Source of the DNA: Eukaryota sp. TZLM1-RC | Taxonomy: Eukaryota > Metamonada: BaSk clade | Direction: 5' to 3' | DNA length: 64,000 bases | NCBI GenBank assembly: GCA_040285825.1 | Contig: JAUPSS010000010.1 | Span: 372,001-436,000, forward strand | Shown here: piece after piece, positions 33,101 through 42,193 of the stretch | Layout of the letters: the number at the start of each line of letters is the position of its first letter | Numbering within the stretch: the stretch's first letter is position 1 | Made by a program: the position numbers and the translations under genes | The notes under the pieces: model-generated | Seen by the model: the letters and a program-made list of their open reading frames with translations, nothing else | The model's database searches: none | What the model was told of the DNA's origin: nothing

Positions 33101-35199
33101 CATCTTTGGTATTTCTGCCTAACGGCATCAGTAATTATTGGTCCTCATTGCAGAAGTTTTCTACACAATTACCACATTCGTCCCTTGCTTCTATGGAAGT
33201 GGATGATGTTCTGTTGTTCCTACAACAGTGGAAGGTGTACTCTTCTGCTACTTCGAAGAAAAAGTTTGTTCCAGCAAGGCTCCTCGTTGACCCCTTCTTG
33301 TTAGAATCATTGGTTCTCACAAGAACTGGGGTCGATTCATCCAATGAAATTTTGCTGGATAATTTAAGATCCCCCACTTCGTTTTCCTCGTAGGAGGGAT
33401 TCAACTTGGTGTTGTCTAAGTTGAAATTTGAGGTCCGTAAGGGCGACGTTCGTGAACGTATATCCTGCTACCTGGGAGGTTTTTTCAGGCAAAAGCAGGG
33501 CTTCCGGACTCAAAATGCCTGACTCAACCTTAATGATCAGATTCGCCACGAATATTTTTTTTATTAGGATTGCAGAAATTTCTGATTTCTCGAATTCGGG
33601 ACGAGGTATTCCCCGATTTTCCTACATTGGTAAATACCGCAAAGGATCAACTACATGATTGCACGCGAGTTGCTTCTTGGAACAGGTCTCTAAAGACTGC
33701 TTCTGGAAATACTGACTCTGTGCATCAAGCTGGCATGAAGTTTCGTTCATCCCATACGTGTCGCAAATTGACTGACGGGACATGTTTTAAATGTTATCAG
33801 AAAGGCCATCTAGCTCGTCATTGCCCCTCAAACGTTAAGCACGAAGTAAATCATTTACACCACGTGCCTCAATATCTCACAAATCGCATATCTTCAATAT
33901 GCTAAATGGTTTATGAAACTGTTGGAAGGAGATGGGAAGAAGTTACTGATATGATGTAGTTGTTACTGATACACTAACCTAGTAGACAGACATAAATTCA
34001 CATGATGACGTGGCACTTGTTCAAAAACAATTATTTTTATAAATAACGCTCTCTTTTCTTCTTTTCATCTTTGGTATTTCTGCCTAACGGCATCAGTAAT
34101 TATTGGTCCTCATTGCAGAAGTTTTCTACACAATTACCACATTCGTCCCTTGCTTCTATGGAAGTGGATGATGTTCTGTTGTTCCTACAACAGTGGAAGG
34201 TGTACTCTTCTGCTACTTCGAAGAAAAAGTTTGTTCCAGCAAGGCTCCTCGTTGACCCCTTCTTGTTAGAATCATTGGTTCTCACAAGAACTGGGGTCGA
34301 TTCATCCAATGAAATTTTGCTGGATAATTTAGGATCCCCCACTTCGTTTTCCTCGTAGGAGGGATTCAACTTGGTGATGTCTAAGTTGAAATTTGAGGTC
34401 CGTAAGGGCGACGTTCGTGAACGTATATCCTGCTACCTGGGAGGTTTTTTCAGGCAAAAGCAGGGCTTCCGGACTCAAAATGCCTGACTCAACCTTAATG
34501 ATCAGATTCGCCACGAATATTTTTTTTATTAGGATTGCAGAAATTTCTGATTTCTCGAATTCGGGACGAGGTATTCCCCGATTTTCCTACATTGGTAAAT
34601 ACCGCAAAGGATGAACTACATGATTGCAGGCGAGTAGCTTCTTGAAACAGGTCTTGAAAGACTGTTTTTGAAAATACTGACTCTGTGCATCAAGCTGGCA
34701 TGAAGTTTCGTTCATCCCATACGTGTCGCAAATTGACTGACGGGACATGTTTTAAATGTTATCAGAAAGGCCATCTAGCTCGTCATTGCCCCTCAAATGT
34801 TAAGCACGAAGTAAATCATTTACACCACGTGCCTCAATATCTCACAAATCGCATATCTTCATTATGCTAAATGGTTTACGAAACTGTTGAAAGGAAATGG
34901 GAAGAAGTATTTTGTTGTTACCGATACATTAACCTAGTAGACAGACGTGAATTCACATGATGACGTGGCACTTGTTCAAAAACAAGTATTTTTATAAATA
35001 ACGCTCTCTTTTCTTCTTTTCATCTTTGGTATAAATCATTTAAATGTTGATTTATAGGTTTTTAATAAAATTGATAATTACAAAAATGTTCATTATTCTT
35101 TGATTTGAATACTTTTATCAACTACCTGTATCTCCGTTTTCTAGTTCATATGCCTGATGCATGTCTTTAGGAATCAACATTTTGAAAATATAATAAAGA

Positions 35200-35590
35200 C
35201 AACGAATTAGCTAATACTGATGTAGAACAGACCACATATTTTAATGCTCTGCCATTTCCTCTGAACGGAAGGCTGTCAGTAGAAGCAGGAGAACTTTTCA
35301 ATGATTTCTAAAAATTGGTTCTAGAAAAAACGACGAAGATGTTTGATGTCTTTTTGTGGCGTTCACTCAATTAAATAATATTTAATCGCATATTTAAATA
35401 ATAGATTTCATCAGTTATCTGATCGAATAAGAGAGGCAATGGCAAGAAAACAAGCAGATCAGGATTTTGGAAAGGAAATGTTGCTTAAATTTCGGCCCAT
35501 TAGTTCTGATTTGATTTAGTTTGTAGTTTAACCAAAAATAGATCAAAATTTTTTTGCGTCAATAAAACATATTGAATATGAATATATGAA
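35200..35590 (+). pseudogene. LINE-B 3' fragment
   Basis: Decayed copy of the LINE-B C-terminus: NALPFPLNGRLSVEAGELF and FDVFLWRSLN match AFPFSINGRLLVEAETF and FDIFLWRSRI of the ORF ending at 37573. Several stops. CAATAAAA occurs in its 3' flank near 35560. The segment between the array end (35032) and 35200 is AT-rich with nothing recognisable. Confidence 0.65.
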
Positions 35591-35809
35591 TTATGATTTG
35601 TGCGTCTATTATTTTATTGAAAAAACAAAACTGAACACAGTTCGGCGGCTGTTCCATTCTAATTCAATGAATGATAAGTCAAACGATTAGGATATTCCTG
35701 AACGTTCAAAAGGGATTGGTTTACTTTTATCTAGCATTTTGTCGTTATCATTATCACCTCGGTTATCATTATCACAATTGGTGTTCATCCCAACGTTTTC
35801 AATGTTTAA

Positions 35810-37573
35810 TTTCTTCTGTTTCAAGTTCAATCAGCGAAGAGAGTCTTTGCCTCAATCTCTATTCTCAGTTTTGCTGTTGTATTCATCTTGTTGTCTAATT
35901 CATATCATTATTCTGAGGATACTGTGCCATATCTGTCACAGTATTCAAACACAGGAGAGCAACAAGACTTCATTGCTGATTCTCCATTATCAGAACCTTC
36001 ATTTGAACCCAAGCCCTATAACAGTCTCCCAGTACATCTGGTTTGCACTAATGAACACTGTTCATTCAATTTCCTTAATTGGATCCAAATACGGTCTGTA
36101 CAATCCTTTATCAATCCTACGCAGATTTACCTCCATGTGTTTGGAGATCCAATAGAGAACTACTGGTATAACAAAGTATCTGATAGTCTCTCTCTTGTTT
36201 ACCATAACAAAACCTACTATGACAGCATCAATCCTTCTGAATTTCAAGATATGACCCTTGCTGCTCCTGATCCAGGAAAATCTGATCTACTCTATTTTTC
36301 TGCCAATTTAGGTACTGGAATGACTCATTCAAAAAAACCTGAGAAAGACAAATATGTTCCAAGATATGTTCCAAGAGTTAAAATGTTCCAAATTCCAGAC
36401 CATGCTTACCTTAGTCCACATTATGGCGGTTTAGGGTGGACGAAGGCTTCTATTCTTACCTCGTGTGCTTTTGTTGGAGGATGGAGAAATGCAATCTTTG
36501 AGTTTTCCGAAAGATTTGCAGATTGGGAAGATTTATTGATGACAACGCAAAGTTCCACTGTTTTTGCATTAAATGAAGAAATTTCAAAAATTGATGCAGA
36601 AAGATGGGGTCGATGTTTTCCCCAATCATTCAATGGCAATATTCCAGAAAAAAATGTTTTAAATTTGAAGTACACTCTTCGAACATTACAGAAACGATTG
36701 ACTGGAGTGTATGAAAATGATCTTTATAATAATATATGCAGCTCGGCTGTTTTAAATCAAGATCTTCACTCATTGTTATTGGAAAAGGGTGTTTGTGAAA
36801 ACCAGTCATCAGATTCTTCACTTTTTGTAACCATTGTACCACGAAGATTTGGATTGTGTGCCACTAATGAAGCATTTGTAACAAAAATGAGATTATATTT
36901 AAATATCCCCATTAATCAATTATTATCAAAAGAAAAATGTATTTGTTCGAATTCACCTCAACTCACTTTGCGCCATGCTCTGAATTGTTCTAAATTGATA
37001 ACTTATCGTTCTTCACTACATGATGCTGTTAGAGACACTGTTTTCAATATGGCACAAACTGCAAGGATATCGTGTATCAAAGAGCCCCTGCTGAAGGAAA
37101 CACTTTCTCTGAATAATTTTGGTTCTGATGATAGAGGTGATGTATACTGTGATTGGATTGATAATTCTGAAGCTATTGTTGACTTTGTCTCATGTAATGT
37201 TGCAATTGATACTTTGGTTCACAGAAGAAAACTTAATCCTGTGGCTGCTCTGGATTTCAAAGCAAAAGAGAAATATAGAAAACATGATAAAGATATTGAA
37301 GAGGCTAATGTCGATAGAAATACACAGCTGGTTTTTATTGCTTTCCCATTTTCGATAAATGGAAGATTATTAGTTGAAGCAGAAACTTTTTTGAATGACT
37401 TCCAAAAAATTGTGCAAGAAAAAACAGTGAAAAGCTTTGATATTTTTTTATGGCGTTCACGGATTCAATTTGCCATTATTAATAGATTACCACGGTTTTT
37501 CAATCGAATAAGAGAAGCTTTAGCTAGACAGCAAGCAGATCAAGATTTTGTAGAGGAAATCTTGGTTCAATGA
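35810..37573 (+). pseudogene. Chimeric ORF: glycosyltransferase-like N-terminus fused to LINE-B
   Basis: One frame is open from 35810 to 37573. No ATG lies at its beginning; an ATG at 35803 is in another frame, so initiation is unclear. The first part has a signal-anchor-like segment (FASISILSFAVVFILLS), then PVHLVCTNEH, IRSVQSFINPTQIYLHV and ENYWYN. This resembles the N-terminal half of small sugar-nucleotide-dependent transferases (H-V----E, -S-Q-FI-P--I-LH), but no DxD is present. After about 36376 it becomes LINE: SPHYGGLGWTKASIL and CAFVGGWRNAIF (post-RT), CICSNSPQLTLRHALNC (zinc knuckle), RGDVYCDW then AIVDFVSCN and KAKEKY (restriction-like endonuclease pattern). The fusion is in frame. 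It is most likely a LINE insertion in a host gene that removed the catalytic half. Confidence 0.65.
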
Positions 37574-37640
37574 TAGTCGTCCCAATAGTTATGAGTAAAT
37601 TTAATTAAGTGTGCAAATTCAATAAATATTAAAAAGAAAT
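36376..37640 (+). mobile_element. LINE-B, 5'-truncated, C-terminal half of ORF2 and 3' UTR
   Basis: Best-preserved LINE-B segment. A CCHC-type knuckle (C-x-C-x8-H-x3-C, with downstream H and R) precedes an acidic pair and a K-x-x-KY motif, the arrangement seen in LINEs that use a restriction-like endonuclease (R2, R4, NeSL, Entamoeba types). The RT core is missing. The stop at 37573 is followed by CGTCCCAATAGTTATGAGT and AATAAATATTAAA (about 37620), shared with the copy at 10690-11200. A LINE-A fragment begins almost immediately after. Confidence 0.7.
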
Positions 37641-37649
37641 TCCCACCCC

Positions 37650-38690
37650 ATCACTTCCAAATTTTCGTTTTTGCATGAAAAAGCTTCAGCACCATCTGGT
37701 TAAATTATACGAAGGCTTGGATTATGAAGTAAGACTTGGCTTGGCCAAAACTAAAAATCCCGCTTTCGGTAATTTTTTAAAGGATATTCGTGATAGCTTT
37801 GTTGCTGCTTTAGTAACTCAAATTCCCTTTGTTTAGGGACTTTTGTTAAAAAACAATGAAAGGCTTTTAAACATGCGTTTTCGTTGTTTTCTGTGGCCAA
37901 ACAATTTGCCGCATCATTTAACTTGTAAATGTGGTAAACCTCTTTTGTTTACTCATTTTTTGAACTGTAAACATTTTATTACATTTAGAAGCAATGTGCA
38001 TAATAACGTCAGGGACCAAATTTATGTAATGTGCAAATCATATCGAGTAAATTCCTTTTTAGAACCGCTGTTATCAAAATTAATTCTTGATGATCCCAAT
38101 ATTGATAGTACGCGCTACAACAGAGCTTCTATGGGTCTGACAAGAGGTGATCTAGTTGTTCCCGGTTTAAATGGTAGTTTTACTATTTTAGACGCCATGT
38201 CTGTTGACCCTTGTAATTCCTCTCTATGAACATCAACGTTCCTCTTTAACGAACATCTCATTAATTCGGATGTAAATAATCCTCTTTTTGCAGGCGAAAA
38301 ATATAAAATTGCTAAATATGCGAAACACATTTCCTCGATTAATGAAAATTCTCATGCCCAATATAATTTATGCCCCTTTGTTTTTTCTTTGCTTGGATCA
38401 TTGGGTGAGGCTGCTATGGATTTCCTTGAGGATTTTGTTGTAGTTGTAAAGGAAAGAACTGGAAGAATTTTCAACCGTGTTTACTGGCAAAACAGGATTG
38501 TATTTTCTATTTTTAAGGGAATGGTAAAACTGATTTCTGATTCAGAAAATTTCCCAAAAGAAGACTGTGAATCTTTGGCAATTAATTGTTTTGATGTAGG
38601 GGAGGCAGGTTTTGAGGATGTGGAGTTTTAATTGTGTATTTTCTGTTTTCATATTGGTTGTTGAATAAATATTAAAAATTCCAAAAATTT
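37650..38690 (+). pseudogene. LINE-A, 5'-truncated, best-preserved copy
   Basis: Post-RT segment (KKLQHHLVKLYEGLDYEV), knuckle CKCGKPLLFTHFLNCKHF (frame 37843-38229), SMGLTRGDLVVPGLNG followed by TILDAMSVDP (putative endonuclease acidic residues), EKYKIAKYAKH (Lys motif), and the C-terminal MDFLEDFVVVVKERTG to GFEDVEF stop (frame 38389-38631). A TAG near 37836 and a TGA near 38227 interrupt it. AATAAATATTAAA near 38665 ends the 3' UTR. It lacks the solo LTR present in the other two long copies, so it shows the original uninterrupted sequence. Confidence 0.75.
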
Positions 38691-38779
38691 TGCTCATTTT
38701 ATAAATGAAATTGGTTGAATTATTTGTAATATTATTCAAAAGTGTGTATTTATCTGATTTATTACTGCTACTACGTTTT

Positions 38780-41502
38780 TATCACGTTTTTTGCCTCCCT
38801 GACGCTTTTTAGAACACGGCCTCCTCACTATTATAAAACATTTCTCTTCAGGATGTTTATTGGTTTTGCATAAGCTACACCATTGCTATGACGGGTTGGG
38901 TCGACTAATCACTCTAGGTTTCTTGAAAGGACCTTTCAACTGGCTCCTTCTTTTTTGCGCAGGAGCGTGAATACCAAAAGCTGTTCTGATCAAGTTAATG
39001 TCTTTGATTGAGGATTCTAGGCTATTAACCTTATTTACAAACGCGTTACCTAAATCGTAAATTGCATCACCCAGTTTCTCATTACTACAATTAAACTTTT
39101 CAATCCAAATGATAAATGTACCCATCAATTGGTTGTTCGTTTTATCATTAATGGTCTCAAGAAATCTCTTGGCTGGGTAGACAACTGACGGATTACCATC
39201 CGTTCCGGGCATAATTGTAGAGTGTCTAATTATATAGATAATTTGCTCTATGAAAGCCGTCCACGAAGATTCAGCGCTCATTCTACAACTGACCTCGGGT
39301 GGTCTTACAGACCTCACGGCTTTTTCAACATCGGTTGGGTATTTGTACTGGGTGCTAATAAGCAAATAATCCCAGATATCGGCATCAGATGGGTTGTTGC
39401 CTAACACATTCGTTCGGCCTCCATAAAATCTTTGCCATTCTGCGTTGACCTTACCCTCGATCATAAACCTCAAATATTGAGGGTCTACTTCGAAAAACAT
39501 TGATCTAACGAAGTCGTACTGATGAACAGGTTGACCGCATTTGGTGATCGGTGTAAATGCTCTGGTGGGTTCATCGCGATGCCTAACCGTTTTTGCCCAA
39601 TTGCCAGAAGTTAATAACGAAGTCAAAGATGTTCTTGGCGTCAAACGCTTCATTTCACTTAACTAGACATTTGAGTTTGTCGATTATTCTTTTCCTCAAT
39701 TTCTCCTCGTCTGTCACAGGTGTTCTATAAAGACCGAGGGTGTCGACGAGAGAATCTCTAGGAGCATTTGTTCCTAGGGGTTGCGTGGGTATAGATGGAT
39801 TGACAACAGATGCTTTTGTAGGAGTTGCTTCACAGGAAGCTTTCCTGGATGCCAGAGGTCCTACCTACAGAAAGTGTACTATATATATTCATATTCCGCT
39901 CTTCTGAAGGCAATGTTTCGCTCAACTTTATGATGAATTTTGTCTTAGGATGTTCCCGCTGCACTGGTATAGTTTGAGCTGGTGGCCTTAAGTCCACCCA
40001 ATCTGGTGCATTTTTAAATCCTCTAGGGACCCCCAGCTAATTTGTAATCATATGGAAGGCAACTGCTTTTTATTAAGACATTTTCAAAAACATTTTGGTT
40101 GGGCCAGCTATCAACCCATACCTTAAGTTTTGCCATCCATGCATCGAAATAAACTAATTTTAGCTTGTTAGGGCCAACACGTTGCTCTTTCAATTCAATT
40201 ACCATAGTGCCTATTTCTCTAACGTATCACTCTTTGGCATGAAATTGAAGAGTGTCACCCCGAGATTCACCGAATCTGCCCCCAAGCATAAGTAAAATGT
40301 CCGCAATGGAATCTTTTGGGTGAACGTTCTCCACAAGAAAATGCCTTACGACACCTCTAAGGTTTCTACCTTTTTGGTTATGAGGGTTTTTTTTGCTATC
40401 CAAAATAACCTGTCGTTAGCATCCTGATTCCCACTAAAATATATTTTGTGGTCATCAATCGCATCCCTATGCCATTTGGCAGGTTTGGGAGTAGCAGCGT
40501 GATACTTTGAACGAGAAGCGCTAAAATAGCAATCCTCGACTGTATTTATTCCACACGAGACTACCGAATCAGTTAGATCATCCAATTTCTTTAAAAGATT
40601 AGGACTTTGATCATAACTTTCGTAAACGACATCGTCAAGTGTTTTGCCGTGGGCTTCCCCAAAGAGGAAGGGCCAGCCTTTAGCTAAATAATTGCGGCTG
40701 GCCTTCCCACTTTCGGCTGGATCGACGTCTCCCAAAAGACGTTCTGCCTCATTCTCAGCGAATTTTAGTAACTCATCTTTACTCCAATCCATTACATCCT
40801 CGGGAGGATTGGCGATGAGGTCCAATAGGAAATTCCTAGTAAGTAAGAGCCTCAACTGCCATAGCCAGTTTCCTATGGAAAAATCTTTGAAAGGTCCTTT
40901 CCGTAGAATAAAACCTGGAATTGGGTTGGGAGGGTTGGGTGTATGAGGAGGTTTATCATCACTTTCGTCTCCTTTCCTGCTGTTGTCCAACTTTTAAGTT
41001 CCTTTGAAATCACTTCGAGGTACCTCACCTGAGATGGTGTCAGAAGTGGGTGAGGAGGGAGTCTTATGTGAAGAACCAGTCGTGGACTGTTGTTCGCCTT
41101 CACCTCCTTCACCTTCTGTACAAACGTTAGAGTTGTTTGTGTTTGCTAACGTTTGGTATTTCCGTTGCTCGCTTGGAGTGAAAAAACTCTTCCTACAAGG
41201 AAGGGGTCCAAAGAGTTGTTCGGATAGGTGTACAGCTCTGTAAAATCATCAACGTGGTTACCACTTTCCTTATTGGGCAGGTGACTTCCTTTCTGAGAAG
41301 TATGGCTCTTCTCAGCGGGAGGTTCACTCTCCTGAGGAGAATTACTTTTTTCAATAGAAGAACTCTTTTTGTGAGAAGAATTACTCTTCCCGGAGGAAGG
41401 ACTACTCTCCTGAGTAGGAGGATTACTCTCCTTTTCAGGAGGATTGCTGTTAAAGTCCTGGCCGACTGAGCCATTAATTAATGATGCTGTAAGGTTAGAC
41501 AT
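38780..41502 (-). pseudogene. Gag of a third short-LTR gypsy family
   Basis: Minus strand. ATG at 41502 lies inside the LTR (MSNLTASLINGS). A Ser/Pro/Glu/Lys-rich N-terminus with repeated short units such as PPEKESN and QESSPSSGKS (41146-41502) is followed after frameshifts by frames 40873-41112 and 40346-40990 (GPFKDFSIGNWLWQLRLLL), a decayed segment at about 39660-40340, and 38886-39653. That last frame (255 codons) ends in a basic tail and a TAG, directly followed by CSLCKTNKHPEEKC, a CCHC knuckle (about 38830-38880). The domain order matches the gags at 42-46 kb, but the sequence is a different family. No protease or RT follows within the fragment. Confidence 0.65.
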
Positions 41503-41607
41503 ATACAATAACAGGATAGAGATAAGAATGTTTATTAAAATTCACTGGCCCTTATAAAGGCCATCACCAGGAAAGTTTATACTAGACTAATTGTCCACAG
41601 TACAACA
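41482..41607 (-). repeat. LTR of the third gypsy family
   Basis: Minus strand, TGTTGTACTGTGG ... CTAACCTTACAGCATCA, 126 bp. It has the same end pattern (ATGTCTAAC...CATCA) as other LTRs here, and CCTTTATAAGGGCC as a palindromic TATA-like core. AATAAAC (about 41530) may be the polyadenylation signal. Downstream bases are TTAATTAATGG. A short minus-strand frame (41582-41782) enters it from upstream, so it may also end another partial element. Confidence 0.6.
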
Positions 41608-42049
41608 TACCATCCTTTGACAGTGGATCAATTTGTCTTTGGAGACTGCTAGCTATGCTCATATATATTGCTCTCCTAGAGGATTGGAGGTTCTCGAAAC
41701 ACGTAAATCTGTCAGAGGAAGTTGTTCTTTCAGGAGATTGAGGGGAAGCTGCTTTTTCAACAGCTGGTTTCTCAAATTTCACCCCTCATAGGTTGGAAGG
41801 AAGTTGGTTCATCCTGTTGTACAGTGTTTTGTCTCTCTACAATTTTAGAGACGTTCACTGTTGAAACGTGATTTGGTATGCTGTTAATAGAACAAACTTG
41901 TAAGGGTTGGCTTTTCTCTGTTACAAGAGGAGCCACAACTGGTAATTAAGTTTGAATAGTTTGATTTAGTTAGTTTAGTAGTTTGAAGATTCAGAGTGGT
42001 TTCCAAAGATACAAAGTCTTAATTTGTTTTGGAATCATTTCATTCATTC
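41608..42049. other. Unassigned flank between LTR elements
   Basis: Contains the minus-strand frame 41582-41782 (Ser-rich, no domain seen). Close to copy 3, codons readable in phase with integrase residues downstream of the insertion (ending FIHSN at 42053, continuing WSTYVP at 48953) suggest the element split an older integrase sequence; this is weak. Confidence 0.35.
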
Positions 42050-42053
42050 AAAT

Positions 42054-42193
42054 TGTTAGTCTTGAATAGTATTTATAGCTTAGTTTATTTAGTATCCGCC
42101 TCATAGTATAAGAAGAGAGAATGCAATTCCTCTTCGTAATGAATTTCATTACATTTACATTGTATGTCGCAATCTAACGAGCAAAGACCATCA
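42054..42193 (+). repeat. 5' LTR of copy 3
   Basis: 140 bp, TGTTAGTCTTG ... AAGACCATCA. Nearly identical to the LTR at 49880-50019, less similar to its own 3' LTR. ATGTCGCAATCTAACG at 42164 provides the gag start inside the LTR. Followed by ATACGTATTGG. Confidence 0.85.

Larger units (their letters stand above)
21126..35032 (+). repeat. Tandem array of about 14 LTR-gag units (TR-GAG-like)
   Basis: Highly similar head-to-tail units of 956-968 bp. The same point (TTGGTATTTCTGCC) recurs at 21564, 22520, 23487, 24452, 25410, 26376, 27333, 28298, 29261, 30226, 31182, 32150, 33106 and 34071. Each unit is one LTR of about 138 bp plus about 820 bp of gag-only interior that ends in a CCHC knuckle and a stop just before the next LTR. 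The array starts inside a unit where the gypsy 3' LTR was inserted and ends inside an LTR at 35032. There is no protease, RT or integrase. One LTR per interior fits growth by unequal LTR-LTR recombination of a non-autonomous element. LTR subtypes A (short) and B (about 9 bp longer) precede successive units in the order A A B A/B A B A B B B A B A B A. Confidence 0.9.

Noticed and set aside
21126-35032. Tandem repeats as a CRISPR array or rDNA/histone-type gene cluster
   Set aside because: Units are about 960 bp, nearly identical throughout, contain LTR and gag sequence, and have no spacer variation or rRNA/histone coding.
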